A stretch of 64,000 nucleotides of DNA from Variovorax sp. EL159 (lineage in GTDB: Bacteria; Pseudomonadota; Gammaproteobacteria; Burkholderiales; Burkholderiaceae_C): contig NZ_FMUJ01000002.1 in assembly GCF_900100965.1 (NCBI RefSeq), forward strand, positions 493,869 to 557,868. The letters run 5' to 3'. A program made the translations under genes and the position numbers. The notes under the pieces are model-generated. The model searched no databases and was not told where the DNA came from. It worked only from the letters and a program-made list of their open reading frames with translations. Shown piece after piece: positions 7,309 through 16,628 of this stretch. Every line of letters begins with the position of its first letter. Position 1 is the first letter of the stretch.

Positions 7309-8658
7309 ATGATTGCCATTCCCCGATTCACCCGCGTCTTCATCGTTGTGGCGGCTTTGGCCGCCGCGTCCGCCACGGCCCTGGCGGCCGGTCCCAAGGC
7401 CTATGTAGGCAACTTCAAGGACAGCACGGTCAGCGTGATCGACACCGGCAGCGAGGCCGTCGTCGCCACCGTGCCGGTCGCTGCCGGGCCGGACGGCATC
7501 GTCGTTTCCGCCAACGGCCGTGCCGTGTACGTCAGCGGCTCCAGTGCCTCGGCGGTGAGCGAGATCGATGCCGCCACCGACCGCGTGGCGCGCAGCATCG
7601 ACGTGGGCAAGGGTCCCCAAGGCCTGGCGCTGACGCCCGATGGCAAGTGGCTGCTGGTCGCAGTCAACGGCGACGACCGCATGGCCCTGGTCGACACGGC
7701 GACGCATGCCGTGAGCGCCACCGTGCCCGTGCCCAAGCCGCACACCATCGCCGTGCGGCCCGACGGCCGGCTGGCGTACGTCGCGTCGCAGGAGCCGGGG
7801 CATTTCGCGCTCGTGGTCGTCGACCTGGCGGCGCGCAAGGTGGTCACCGAGCTGCCGCTCGACAAGGCGCCGCGCGACCTGGAGTTCGGCCACGACGGCA
7901 AGGCGCTGTACCTCACGCTGGCGGGCGTGCCCGCCGTGCAGGTGCTCGATCCGGCGACCAACCAGTGGGGCGCGCCGATTCCCACGGGCGTGTCGCCGCA
8001 CATCGCCCAGCACTTCGCCGGCATGGCGAGCGGCGTGGTGGTGGTGCAGGGCCCTGGCGAGGTCATGCTGTTCGACCCTGCCGCGCGCACGGCGGTGCGC
8101 AGCATCGGCGTGGGCAAGCAGCCGCACTGGCTCGACCTGTCGGCCGATGGCAAGAAGCTGTGGGTGAGCAATGAAGGCTCCAACGATGTGAGCGTGGTCG
8201 ATCTGGCCGGTGGCCCGATGCATACCGTGGCGGTGGGCAATGCGCCGCGCAAGATCGCCGTGCAGCGTGTCTCGACGACGGCTGCGGCAGCGATGGGCGC
8301 CGCCGGGTCCGCGCACGCCATGCATGCGGCGGGCTCCACGCATGCTGCCGGGGCCACGCAGGTTGTCGGGGCCACGCAAGTGGTCGACTCCACGCACGCC
8401 ACTGGCTCCACGCACGTGGCGATCCGCAACTTCGCCTTCGAGCCCGCGCAGATCACCGTCAAGGCCGGCCAGAGCGTCACATGGCAGAACGATGACGGCG
8501 CGCCGCACGGCCTGGTCTTCAAGGACGGCTCCACGGGCATCGACCTGATGCTGCCGGGCAAGTCCTTTTCGCGCAGCTTCGACAAGCCCGGCACGTACGA
8601 CTACGCCTGCACGGTGCACCCCTACATGACAGCGCGCGTGACGGTCATTGCACCCTGA
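7309..8658 (+). CDS. Secreted YVTN beta-propeller protein fused to a cupredoxin domain
   Basis: 449 residues. A Sec signal peptide (residues 1-26, ending ATALAAG) precedes a YVTN/Lactonase-like beta-propeller (about 28-320) with recurring blades such as AYVGNFKDSTVSVIDT and LWVSNEGSNDVSVVDL. A linker of about 50 residues with 6-residue Thr-His/Gln repeats follows, then a C-terminal cupredoxin (about 365-449). In the cupredoxin the copper ligands look intact: His in DDGAPHGLVF, then Cys and His in YDYACTVHPYMTARV. It is a periplasmic copper or electron-carrier type protein. It is the divergent target of the ECF promoter, with AGGAG 9 bases before the ATG. The fusion suggests a redox scaffold; an enzymatic role is not evident. 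Confidence 0.88.
   Translation: MIAIPRFTRVFIVVAALAAASATALAAGPKAYVGNFKDSTVSVIDTGSEAVVATVPVAAGPDGIVVSANGRAVYVSGSSASAVSEIDAATDRVARSIDVGKGPQGLALTPDGKWLLVAVNGDDRMALVDTATHAVSATVPVPKPHTIAVRPDGRLAYVASQEPGHFALVVVDLAARKVVTELPLDKAPRDLEFGHDGKALYLTLAGVPAVQVLDPATNQWGAPIPTGVSPHIAQHFAGMASGVVVVQGPGEVMLFDPAARTAVRSIGVGKQPHWLDLSADGKKLWVSNEGSNDVSVVDLAGGPMHTVAVGNAPRKIAVQRVSTTAAAAMGAAGSAHAMHAAGSTHAAGATQVVGATQVVDSTHATGSTHVAIRNFAFEPAQITVKAGQSVTWQNDDGAPHGLVFKDGSTGIDLMLPGKSFSRSFDKPGTYDYACTVHPYMTARVTVIAP
8337..8421 (+). repeat. 18-bp tandem repeat coding for a Thr-His/Gln linker
   Basis: Four full 18-bp units starting at 8337, 8355, 8373 and 8391, plus a partial fifth at 8409, each opening with CACGCA. They encode six-residue units of the form T-H/Q-x-x-x-S/A in the linker between propeller and cupredoxin. 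The histidines may bind metal; copy number could vary between strains. Confidence 0.85.
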
Positions 8659-8742
8659 CCGGCGCGTTTGCGGTGCGATGTCTATGATGGTTCGGCGGGC
8701 TGCGCGCGTGCGCGGCCCATCCGCTTTTCAGGAGCCAACCCC

Positions 8743-9753
8743 ATGAGCATTCCCACCACGCGGCTCGGCCGCACCGGCCTGACCGTGTCCCGCCTCGCGC
8801 TCGGCACCATGACCTTCGGCCTGCAGACCGACGAGACGGTGTCGCACCAGATCCTCGACAAGGCGGCCGACGCCGGCATCAACTTTCTCGACACCGCCGA
8901 CGTGTACCCGCTGGGCGGCACCGTCGAGACCACCGGCCGCACTGAAGAGATCATCGGCAACTGGCTCGAAAAGCAGGGCACCGCGGGCCGCAGGCGCTTC
9001 GTGGTCGCCACCAAGGCGGTCAACAAGGTCGGCCCGAATCCGTGGGACCAGGGCGCATCGCGCAAGCATCTGCTCGATGCCATCGATCTTTCGCTCAAGC
9101 GGCTGAAGACCGACCACGTCGACCTGTACCAGCTGCACATGGACGACCGCGAGACGCCGCTCGAAGAAAGCCTCGAGGCGCTCGACATCATCGTGAGGTC
9201 GGGGCGTGCGCGCTACATCGGTGTGTCGAACTTCCTGGCCTACCGGCTGGCCCGCGCGCTCGGCAAGGCCGAGCTGCACAAGCTCACGCGTTACGTGTCG
9301 GTGCAGCCGCGCTACAGCCTGCTGTTCCGCGAAATCGAACGCGAGCTGCTGCCGCTGGCGAGCGAAGAAGGCCTGGGCGTGATTCCCTACAACCCGCTGG
9401 CCGGCGGCCTGCTGACCGGCAAGTACAAGGCCGGCGCCAAGCCCGAGGACAACACGCGCTTCACGCTCGGTACCGCCGGCAACATGTACCAGGACCGCTA
9501 CTGGAACGAGCGCAGCTTCAACACCGTGGCGCAGCTGCACGCGCTGGCCGACGAAGCCGGCGTGCCGCTGGCGACGCTGGCGGTGGCATGGGTGATGGCC
9601 AACCCGCTCATCACCGCGCCGCTGCTGGGGGCGAGCCGGCCGGAGCAGCTCGATGCGACGGTTGCAGCGGCCGAGTACGAGCTCGATCCGGCGTTGAAGC
9701 AGAAGCTGGACGACCTGACCGCCGAGTACCGCAAGGGCGACGCGCCACGCTGA
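8743..9753 (+). CDS. Aldo/keto reductase
   Basis: 336 residues, an NADPH-dependent carbonyl reductase of the YajO/Tas-like branch. The family opening RLGRTGLTVSRLALGTMTFG, the catalytic tetrad Asp and Tyr in NFLDTADVYPLGG, Lys in VVATKAVNK, and His in YQLHMDDRETPLEE are all visible, as is the C-terminal cofactor motif ITAPLLGASRPEQLD. ATG 8743 follows AGGAG by about 10 bases. It stands alone between the cupredoxin gene and the RND operon; the physiological substrate is unknown. Confidence 0.93.
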   Translation: MSIPTTRLGRTGLTVSRLALGTMTFGLQTDETVSHQILDKAADAGINFLDTADVYPLGGTVETTGRTEEIIGNWLEKQGTAGRRRFVVATKAVNKVGPNPWDQGASRKHLLDAIDLSLKRLKTDHVDLYQLHMDDRETPLEESLEALDIIVRSGRARYIGVSNFLAYRLARALGKAELHKLTRYVSVQPRYSLLFREIERELLPLASEEGLGVIPYNPLAGGLLTGKYKAGAKPEDNTRFTLGTAGNMYQDRYWNERSFNTVAQLHALADEAGVPLATLAVAWVMANPLITAPLLGASRPEQLDATVAAAEYELDPALKQKLDDLTAEYRKGDAPR

Positions 9754-9766
9754 GTTTGGCTTCTTG

Positions 9767-9868
9767 CTCCTTCCCCCTTTGGGGGAAGGCTGGGATGGGG
9801 GCAGGCAGGGCGCTCGCAATGAGCGCTGCCGTGCCCCCACCCCGACCCTCCCCCAAAGGGGGAGGGAG
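9767..9868. repeat. Intergenic foldback (REP/BIME-like) element
   Basis: Two arms of about 39 bases (9767-9805 and 9830-9868), each built on CCCCCTTTGGGGG or its complement, pair almost throughout, with an inner GCGCTC/GAGCGC hairpin (9810-9826) at the tip. It resembles the dispersed palindromic repeats of Burkholderiales and probably acts as a terminator or mRNA stabiliser after the reductase gene. Confidence 0.75.
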
Positions 9869-9899
9869 AGAGACCGAAACGGGCAGGGCGCAAAACCGA

Positions 9900-9917
9900 A
9901 ACTGTCAGAACTGTCAG
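9900..9917 (+). promoter_or_regulatory. Tandem 9-mer upstream of RND efflux operon
   Basis: AACTGTCAG occurs twice head-to-tail, followed by a related GTCGACAG. OmpR-family regulators bind direct repeats, and such a regulator is encoded at the end of this operon. A -10-like TAGAGT at 9951-9956 lies about 45 bases downstream and only 10 bases before the ATG, with no good -35, as expected for an activated promoter and a nearly leaderless message. Confidence 0.5.
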
Positions 9918-9965
9918 TTAGTCGACAGCGAGGGGTTTGACCAGGGTTCCTAGAGTGGGCCCATC

Positions 9966-11462
9966 ATGGTTCTCTCTTCCGCCAACCTCCCTTCGCGCAG
10001 GGCATTCGCGCCGACAGCCATTGCGCTCGCCGCGTTGCTCCTCGCGGGCTGCGCCGTCGGCCCCGACTACGTGCGGCCGCAGATGGACGTTCCGACCGCC
10101 TACAAGGAAACGGGCGGCCCCTGGAAGACCGCCACGCCGCAGGTCATCGACGCCGATCACCCGTGGTGGGAGGCCTATGGCGACAGCACGCTCAGCGCCC
10201 TGATCGTGCAGGCCAACGCGGCCAACCAGAACATCCGCCAGGCCGAGGCCCAGTACCGCCAGGCGCAGGCCATTGCGGCCGCGGCGCGCGCCAACTTCTT
10301 CCCGACCGTGGGCCTCAACGCCGGCGCCACCCGGGGGCAGAGCAACAGCACCGGCACCGTCAAGCTCGGCACCACCGACACCCTCGGCCTGAGCGCGAGC
10401 TGGGAGCCCGACCTGTGGGGCGCCGTGCGCCGTTCGGTCGAGGCCGGCACCGCCAGCGCACAGGCCAGTGCCGACGACCTGGCCGGTGCGCGGCTCAGCA
10501 TCCAGACCACGCTTGCACAAGACTATCTGCAGGTCCGCGTGATCGACCTGCAGCGCGACCTGTACGCCAGCACCACCGCGGCCTACGCCAAGGCGCTCGA
10601 ACTCACGCAGCACCAGTACGCGGCCGGCACCGTGCTGCGTTCCGACGTGGCGTTGGCCGAGAGCCAGCTCAAGACCGCGCAGGCGCAGGCGGTGGACCTC
10701 GAGGCGCAGCGCAGCCAGCTCGAACACGCGATCGCGGTGCTGACCGGGCAGGCGCCCGCGTCGTTCTCGCTGCCGCCGCTGGACTCGGCCTCGGCCGCGC
10801 CGCCGCCCACGGCGGAGTCGCTGTCTTCGGCTGCGGCGCTGCATGTGCAGTTGCCGGTCACGCCCACGGGGCTGCCTTCCGAGCTGCTCGAACGCCGTCC
10901 CGACATCGCGGGCGCCGAGCGCCGCGTGCAGGCCGCCAACGCCAACATCGGCGTGGCCAAGGCCGCCTACTTTCCGCAGATCGTGCTCAGCGCGACCGGC
11001 GGCTTCAGCGCCGGCAACCTGGCGTCGCTCTTCAACACGCCCAGCCGCGTGTGGTCGCTCGGCGCGGCGCTCGCGCAGACCGTGTTCGATGGCGGCCTGC
11101 GCAAGGAGCACAGCGACCAGGCCGTGGCCGCCTACGACGTGTCGGTGGCGCAGTACAAGCAGACCGTGCTCGCCGGCTTCCAGCAGGTCGAAGACAACCT
11201 CGCCACGCTGCGTGTGCTCGACGGCGAATCGGGCTTGCAGGCCGACGCCGTGCGCGCGGCCCAGCTCGCCGAGCGCCTGGCCCTGAGCCAGTACCGCGCC
11301 GGCACCGCCACCTACCTGAGCGTGGTGACGGCGCAGCAGCTGTCGCTCACCAACCAACGCACCGCCGCGCAGGTGCTCGGCCGCCAGCTGGCCGCCAGCG
11401 TCGCGCTCATCGCGGCCACGGGCGGCGGCTGGACCGCCGCACAAACGAATTCCGGGAATTGA
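9966..11462 (+). CDS. RND efflux outer-membrane factor, NodT/OprM family lipoprotein
   Basis: 498 residues. The N-terminus ends in a lipobox (ALLLAGCAVGPDYVRP), so the mature protein is lipid-anchored at Cys. Two TolC-like repeats follow, with coiled-coil segments rich in Ala and Gln (NQNIRQAEAQYRQAQAIAAA; later NANIGVAKAAYFPQIVLSATGG). It forms the trimeric outer-membrane duct for the pump encoded downstream. The operon order here is outer-membrane factor, adaptor, pump, then two-component system; the adaptor follows after 4 bases. There is no clear Shine-Dalgarno, and a -10-like box sits 10 bases upstream, so the transcript may be leaderless. Confidence 0.93.
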   Translation: MVLSSANLPSRRAFAPTAIALAALLLAGCAVGPDYVRPQMDVPTAYKETGGPWKTATPQVIDADHPWWEAYGDSTLSALIVQANAANQNIRQAEAQYRQAQAIAAAARANFFPTVGLNAGATRGQSNSTGTVKLGTTDTLGLSASWEPDLWGAVRRSVEAGTASAQASADDLAGARLSIQTTLAQDYLQVRVIDLQRDLYASTTAAYAKALELTQHQYAAGTVLRSDVALAESQLKTAQAQAVDLEAQRSQLEHAIAVLTGQAPASFSLPPLDSASAAPPPTAESLSSAAALHVQLPVTPTGLPSELLERRPDIAGAERRVQAANANIGVAKAAYFPQIVLSATGGFSAGNLASLFNTPSRVWSLGAALAQTVFDGGLRKEHSDQAVAAYDVSVAQYKQTVLAGFQQVEDNLATLRVLDGESGLQADAVRAAQLAERLALSQYRAGTATYLSVVTAQQLSLTNQRTAAQVLGRQLAASVALIAATGGGWTAAQTNSGN

Positions 11463-11466
11463 TGCC

Positions 11467-12699
11467 ATGACGACGACCACAGCAGCCACCACCGCCCCCG
11501 CTTTCTTCCAGCGCCGATCCACCTGGCTCGCAGCCGCCACGCTCGTGCTCGTGCTGGGTGGCGGCATCTGGGCGGTCAACCACCACACGGTCCATGCCGC
11601 CACGGCCGAAGCACCCAAGACCCCGCCGGTGCAGGTGACCACCACGCACGTCAAGCAGCAGGAGGTGCAGGTCTACCGCTCGGGCATCGGCACCGTCGCC
11701 TCGATGGCCACGGTCACGGTCAAGGCGCGCATCGACGGCCAGCTCGACAAGGTCGGTTTTGTCGAAGGGCAGGACGTGAAGGCCGGCCAGTTGCTGGCCC
11801 AGCTCGACCCGCGCACGCTGCAGGCGCAGCTTGCACAGGCGCAGGCCACCAGGGCCAAGGACCAGGCCACGCTGGTCAACGCGCGCGCCGACCTCAAGCG
11901 CTACACCACGCTGATCGCGCAGGACGCAGCCACACAGCAGCAGGTCGACACGCAGAAGGCGCTCGTCAACCAGCTCGAAGCCACCGTGCAGAACGACGCC
12001 GCGCAGGTGCAGTACGCCGAGGTGCAACTGAGCTTCACGCGCATCGCGTCGCCCATGAACGGGCGTGTCGGCGCGCGGTTGGTGGACCCCGGCAACATCG
12101 TGCATGCGGCCGACACCAACGGGCTGGTCGTCATCAACCAGATCGACCCCATCGCCGTGCAGTTCACGCTGCCCGAAGACGCGGTGCAGGACATCAACCG
12201 CGTGCAGCAGCAAAGCGCGCAGCCGCTGTCGGTGGTGGCCTATGACCGCAGCGGCAGCCAGATGCTGGGCACCGGCAAGCTCATTCTGCTGAACAACCAG
12301 ATCGACACCACCAGCGGCACCGTGCAGCTCAAGGGCAGCTTTGCCAACCCACAGCACACGCTGTGGCCCGGCCAGTACGTCAACGTGCGGCTGCAGCTCG
12401 ACCGCCGGCCCGATTCGCTCACCGTGCCCGCCGCCGCCGTGCAGCGCGGACAGGACAACACCTACGTCTGGGTGGTCGATGCGGAGAACAAGGTCAACAA
12501 CGTGCCGGTGCACGTTGTGCAGATCGCCGACGGCACGGCCGTGATCGACAAGGGCCTTTCTGCCGGTCAGCGCGTAGTGGTCGACGGCCAGTACAAGCTC
12601 AAGCCCGGCGCCACCGTCATCGAACCGCCGCCCGCGCAGAAGGGCAATGCAGGCGCAGGGGCCGATGCGAAGAAGCCCGCCAGCGGGAGCAGCAATTGA
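11467..12699 (+). CDS. RND efflux periplasmic adaptor (membrane fusion protein, MdtA-like)
   Basis: 410 residues. An N-terminal membrane anchor (residues about 17-36, WLAAATLVLVLGGGIWAV) is followed by a lipoyl/biotinyl-like half (VTVKARIDGQLDKVGFVEGQDVKAGQLLAQLD), an alpha-helical hairpin (about 115-170), the second lipoyl half (SFTRIASPMNGRVGARLVDPGNIV) and beta-barrel domains. It links the pump to the outer-membrane duct. The last codons overlap the pump start as TTGA. MdtA-type sequence features suggest export of organic compounds rather than metals. Confidence 0.93.
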   Translation: MTTTTAATTAPAFFQRRSTWLAAATLVLVLGGGIWAVNHHTVHAATAEAPKTPPVQVTTTHVKQQEVQVYRSGIGTVASMATVTVKARIDGQLDKVGFVEGQDVKAGQLLAQLDPRTLQAQLAQAQATRAKDQATLVNARADLKRYTTLIAQDAATQQQVDTQKALVNQLEATVQNDAAQVQYAEVQLSFTRIASPMNGRVGARLVDPGNIVHAADTNGLVVINQIDPIAVQFTLPEDAVQDINRVQQQSAQPLSVVAYDRSGSQMLGTGKLILLNNQIDTTSGTVQLKGSFANPQHTLWPGQYVNVRLQLDRRPDSLTVPAAAVQRGQDNTYVWVVDAENKVNNVPVHVVQIADGTAVIDKGLSAGQRVVVDGQYKLKPGATVIEPPPAQKGNAGAGADAKKPASGSSN

Positions 12700-15600
12700 G
12701 CATTTCCGCCACCTTCATCAAGCGCCCCATCGGCACCACGCTGCTGGCGCTGGCGATCCTGCTGGTCGGCGCGGCCGTGTTTCCGCTGCTGCCGGTGGCG
12801 CCGCTGCCGCAGGTCGACTTTCCGACCATCCAGGTTTCGGCCAGCCTGCCGGGCGCCAGTCCGGAGACCATGGCCTCCAACGTGGCGCAGCCGCTGGAGC
12901 GGCAGTTCTCGCTGATCGCGGGCCTGTCGCAGATGACCTCGACCAGCGGCCTGGGCAACACGCAGATCACGCTGCAGTTCGACCTCGACCGCAGCATCGA
13001 CGCCGCCGCGCTCGACGTGCAGGCCGCCATCAACGCCTCCACCGGCCAGTTGCCGGCCAACCTGCCGAGCCCGCCGACCTTCCGCAAGGTGAACCCGGCC
13101 GACGCGCCCATCCTGATCCTCTCGGTGCAGTCGAAGACGCTGCCGCTGACCGAGGTGAACGACTACGCCGACAACATCCTGGCGCAGCAGATCTCGCAGA
13201 TATCGGGCGTGGGCCTGGTCAACATCGGCGGCGTGCAGAAGCCGGCCGTGCGCATCCAGGTCGATCCCGCCAAGCTCGCCGCGCTGGGCCTGAGCCTGGA
13301 AGACGTGCGCACCGTGCTGTCGTCGGCCACCGTCAACGCGCCCAAGGGCACCATCGACGGGCCGAACCAGAGCTTCACCGTCTACACCAACGACCAGTTG
13401 CTCAAGGCGCAGCCCTGGAACGACGTGGTGCTGGCCTACCGCAACGGCGCGCCGATCCGCGTGCGCGACCTGGGCGTGGCGGTCGACGGCCCCGAAAACT
13501 CGAAGATCGCGGGCTGGGCCTACGCCGGTGCCGCAGCGCCGGCCGGCAGCAACGTGCAGAACGGCCGCTCCATCGTGCTGGCCATCACCAAGCAGCCGGG
13601 CGCCAACGTGATCGAGACGGTCGACCGCATCAACGCTGCGCTGCCGCGGCTGAAGGCGTCGATCCCGCCGACGGTGGACGTCAACGCCATCATCGACCGC
13701 ACGCAGACCATTCGCGCCTCGGTGAAGGACGTGGAGTTCACGCTGCTGCTGACCATCGCGTTGGTGGTGGCCGTGATCTTCGTGTTCCTGCGCAACGTGC
13801 CGGCCACGCTCATTCCCAGCGTGACGGTGCCGCTCGCGCTGCTGGGCACGGTGGCCGTGATGTACGTGCTGGGCTACAGCCTGGACAACCTCTCGCTGAT
13901 GGCGCTGACCATCGCGGTCGGCTTCGTGGTGGACGACGCCATCGTGATGCTGGAGAACATCTACCGCTACGTCGAAGAGGGCATGACGGCCATGGAGGCC
14001 GCGTACAAGGGCGCGAGCGAGATCGGCTTCACCATCATCTCGATCTCGGTGTCGCTGGTGGCGGTGTTCATTCCGCTGCTGCTGATGGGCGGCATCGTGG
14101 GCCGGCTGTTCCGCGAGTTCGCGGTGACGGTGACGCTGACCATCGTGGTGTCGGTGGTGATCTCGCTCACGCTCACGCCGATGCTGTGCTCGCGCTTCCT
14201 CAAGAACGAGCACGGCAGCCGGCACGGGCGCCTGTACCAGTTGTTCGAGCGCGGCTTCGACGCCATGCTCAACGGCTACAAGCGCGGGCTGCACGTGGTG
14301 CTCGACCACCAGTTCATCACGCTCATGACCTTCATTGCCACGGTGGCGGCCACGGCCGCGCTCTTTGTGTTCATTCCGAAGGGCTTCTTCCCGCAGCAGG
14401 ACACGGGCTTCATCTCGGGCTTTGCCGAGTCGGCGCAAGACGCGTCCTTCGCGTCGATGAACGCCCGCATGATCCAGCTGGCCGACGTGGTGCGCAAAGA
14501 CCCCGACGTGACGGGCTTCGGCATGAACGGCAGTTCGTCGACCTACAACACCGGCAACTTCTACATCAGCCTGAAGCCCAAGGACGAAGGCCGCACGGCC
14601 ACCGCCGACGAGATCATCACGCGGCTGCGCCCGCAACTGGCCAAGGTGCAGGGCGTGAACCTGTTCCTGCAGGCCGGGCAGGACATCCGCGTGGGCGGCC
14701 GTGCCTCGCGCACGCAGTACCAGTACACGGTGACCGATGCCGACCTGGACGAGCTGAACACCTGGGCGCCGAAGCTGCTCGCGCGCTTCAAGCAGCTGCC
14801 CGAGCTGACCGACCTGGCGACCGACCAGCAGAACGCGGCCGCGTCGGCCGTGCTGACCATCGACCGCGACCGGGCGTCGAGCTTCGGCATTTCGCCGGCC
14901 ACCATCGACGCCACGCTGTACGACGCGATCGGCCAGCGCCAGGTGGCGCAGTACTTCACGCAGCTCAACAGCTACCACGTGGTGCTGGAGGTGACGCCCG
15001 CGATGCAGCAAGACCCGGCGCTCTTCAGCAAGCTCTACCTGAGTTCGCCGCTGACGGGCCAGCAGGTGCCGCTGTCGACCTTCGTGAAGGTGGACACCAG
15101 CAAGACGGCGTACCTCTCGATCAGCCACCAAGGGCAGTTCCCGGCCGTGACGATCTCGTTCAACCTCGCACCGGGCACGGCGCTGGGCGACGCGGTGAAC
15201 GCCATCAACAAGGCACAGGCCGAGATGGGCCTGCCGCAGTCGCTGACCGGTTCGTTCCAGGGCACGGCGCAGGCCTTCCAGGATTCGCTGGCCACGCAGC
15301 CCTACCTGATCGCGGCGGCGCTGGTGGCGGTGTACATCGTGCTGGGCCTGCTGTATGAGAGCTACATCCACCCGCTGACGATTCTCTCGACGCTGCCTTC
15401 GGCCGGCGTGGGCGCATTGCTGATCCTGATGGCGGGGGGCTACGACCTGAGCGTGATCGCGCTGATCGGCATCATCCTGCTGATCGGCATCGTGAAGAAG
15501 AACGGGATCATGATGATCGACTTCGCGCTCAAGGCCGAGCGCGAGCAGGGGCTGTCGCCGCACGACGCCATCTACCAGGCCTGCCTGCTGCGCTTTCGCC

Positions 15601-15866
15601 CGATCATGATGACGACCATGTGCGCGCTGCTGTCGGGCCTGCCGCTGATGCTGGGCCACGGCTCGGGCTCCGAACTGCGCCGGCCGCTGGGCTATGCGAT
15701 GGTCGGCGGGCTGATACTCTCGCAGGCGCTCACGCTGTTCACGACCCCGGTGGTCTACCTGTACCTCGACCGCGCGCACTACTGGTATATGAGCCGCAAG
15801 GAAGCGCGCAAGGCCCGCAAGGCAGCGCGCGCTGGAGAAGCTCCGCCGGTGGTCGAGGCGCACTGA
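12696..15866 (+). CDS. RND multidrug efflux pump, MdtB/MdtC-like inner-membrane subunit
   Basis: 1056 residues, normal for a hydrophobe/amphiphile RND transporter. It opens ISATFIKRPIGTTLLALAIL, as in MdtB/MdtC. The proton-relay Asp pair in transmembrane helix 4 is present (GFVVDDAIVMLEN, residues about 413-414), and the second helix cluster (LIGIILLIGIVKKNGIMMIDFAL) is intact. Start is the TTG at 12696 overlapping the adaptor stop (TTGA), with GGGAG six bases before; the open frame extends further upstream but lies inside the adaptor gene. E. coli MdtB and MdtC form a heteromer, but only one pump gene is present here, so it probably works as a homotrimer. Confidence 0.95.
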   Translation: MSISATFIKRPIGTTLLALAILLVGAAVFPLLPVAPLPQVDFPTIQVSASLPGASPETMASNVAQPLERQFSLIAGLSQMTSTSGLGNTQITLQFDLDRSIDAAALDVQAAINASTGQLPANLPSPPTFRKVNPADAPILILSVQSKTLPLTEVNDYADNILAQQISQISGVGLVNIGGVQKPAVRIQVDPAKLAALGLSLEDVRTVLSSATVNAPKGTIDGPNQSFTVYTNDQLLKAQPWNDVVLAYRNGAPIRVRDLGVAVDGPENSKIAGWAYAGAAAPAGSNVQNGRSIVLAITKQPGANVIETVDRINAALPRLKASIPPTVDVNAIIDRTQTIRASVKDVEFTLLLTIALVVAVIFVFLRNVPATLIPSVTVPLALLGTVAVMYVLGYSLDNLSLMALTIAVGFVVDDAIVMLENIYRYVEEGMTAMEAAYKGASEIGFTIISISVSLVAVFIPLLLMGGIVGRLFREFAVTVTLTIVVSVVISLTLTPMLCSRFLKNEHGSRHGRLYQLFERGFDAMLNGYKRGLHVVLDHQFITLMTFIATVAATAALFVFIPKGFFPQQDTGFISGFAESAQDASFASMNARMIQLADVVRKDPDVTGFGMNGSSSTYNTGNFYISLKPKDEGRTATADEIITRLRPQLAKVQGVNLFLQAGQDIRVGGRASRTQYQYTVTDADLDELNTWAPKLLARFKQLPELTDLATDQQNAAASAVLTIDRDRASSFGISPATIDATLYDAIGQRQVAQYFTQLNSYHVVLEVTPAMQQDPALFSKLYLSSPLTGQQVPLSTFVKVDTSKTAYLSISHQGQFPAVTISFNLAPGTALGDAVNAINKAQAEMGLPQSLTGSFQGTAQAFQDSLATQPYLIAAALVAVYIVLGLLYESYIHPLTILSTLPSAGVGALLILMAGGYDLSVIALIGIILLIGIVKKNGIMMIDFALKAEREQGLSPHDAIYQACLLRFRPIMMTTMCALLSGLPLMLGHGSGSELRRPLGYAMVGGLILSQALTLFTTPVVYLYLDRAHYWYMSRKEARKARKAARAGEAPPVVEAH

Positions 15867-15908
15867 TGAGTACCGTTTGAACGGAGCGACAAGAGACATC
15901 GCAACGCC

Positions 15909-16628
15909 ATGAAGATCCTGATTGTCGAAGACGAACTGAGAACCGCGGACTACCTCTCGAAGGGTCTGACGGAGCAGGGCTGCGCGGTCGACATGGCGCA
16001 CAACGGCATCGACGGCCAGCACCTGGCGCTCACGCACGATTACGACGTGATCGTGCTCGACGTAATGCTGCCGGGGCAGGACGGCTTTTCTGTGTTGCGT
16101 GCGCTGCGCGCCGTCAAGCAGACGCCGGTCATCATGCTCACCGCCCGCGACCGGGTCGAAGACCGCATCAAGGGCCTGCACGAAGGTGCGGACGACTACC
16201 TCATCAAGCCTTTTTCCTTTCTCGAACTGCTGGCGCGCCTGCAGGCACTGAACCGGCGCGGCCGCAAGCAGGAGCCGATGCAGCTGCGCATTGCCGACCT
16301 GCAGATCGACCTGCTCGCGCGCAAGGCCTTTCGTGGCGGCGGTGGCGGCAACACGCGCATCGACCTCACGGCCAAGGAATTCGCGCTGCTCGCGGTGCTG
16401 GCCCGGCGCCAGGGCGAAATTTTGTCCAAGACCGCCATCGCCGAGCTGGTGTGGGACATGAACTTCGACAGCAACACCAACGTGGTCGAGGTCGCCATCA
16501 AGCGGCTGCGCGACAAGATCGACGTGCCCTTCAGCCCGAAGCTGCTGCACACCATCCGGGGCATGGGCTATGTGATGGAAGTGCGCGAAGCGCAGGCGGA
16601 AACCCAGGGAGAGGGCCAGGCCCCGTGA
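15909..16628 (+). CDS. OmpR-family response regulator
   Basis: 239 residues. The receiver domain shows the acidic pair (E7, D8), the phospho-acceptor Asp51 in [13 protein letters not shown], and Lys101. A C-terminal winged helix follows (about 140-230, with [20 protein letters not shown] and KRLRDKID). It resembles IrlR/CopR/CusR regulators. It is 42 bases after the pump gene and overlaps the sensor gene (GTGA). It presumably activates the efflux operon through the tandem 9-mer at 9900. Confidence 0.94.
   Translation: MKILIVEDELRTADYLSKGLTEQGCAVDMAHNGIDGQHLALTHDYDVIVLDVMLPGQDGFSVLRALRAVKQTPVIMLTARDRVEDRIKGLHEGADDYLIKPFSFLELLARLQALNRRGRKQEPMQLRIADLQIDLLARKAFRGGGGGNTRIDLTAKEFALLAVLARRQGEILSKTAIAELVWDMNFDSNTNVVEVAIKRLRDKIDVPFSPKLLHTIRGMGYVMEVREAQAETQGEGQAP

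Noticed and set aside
12363..12695. A longer N-terminus for the RND pump
   Set aside because: It lies wholly within the adaptor gene in another frame and the pump sequence starts canonically at the TTG 12696.
11407..16550. Very long open frames on the strand opposite the RND operon
   Set aside because: They mirror the high-GC codon pattern of the true genes, are Arg/His/Gly-rich with no family resemblance, and the sense strand carries complete known proteins.
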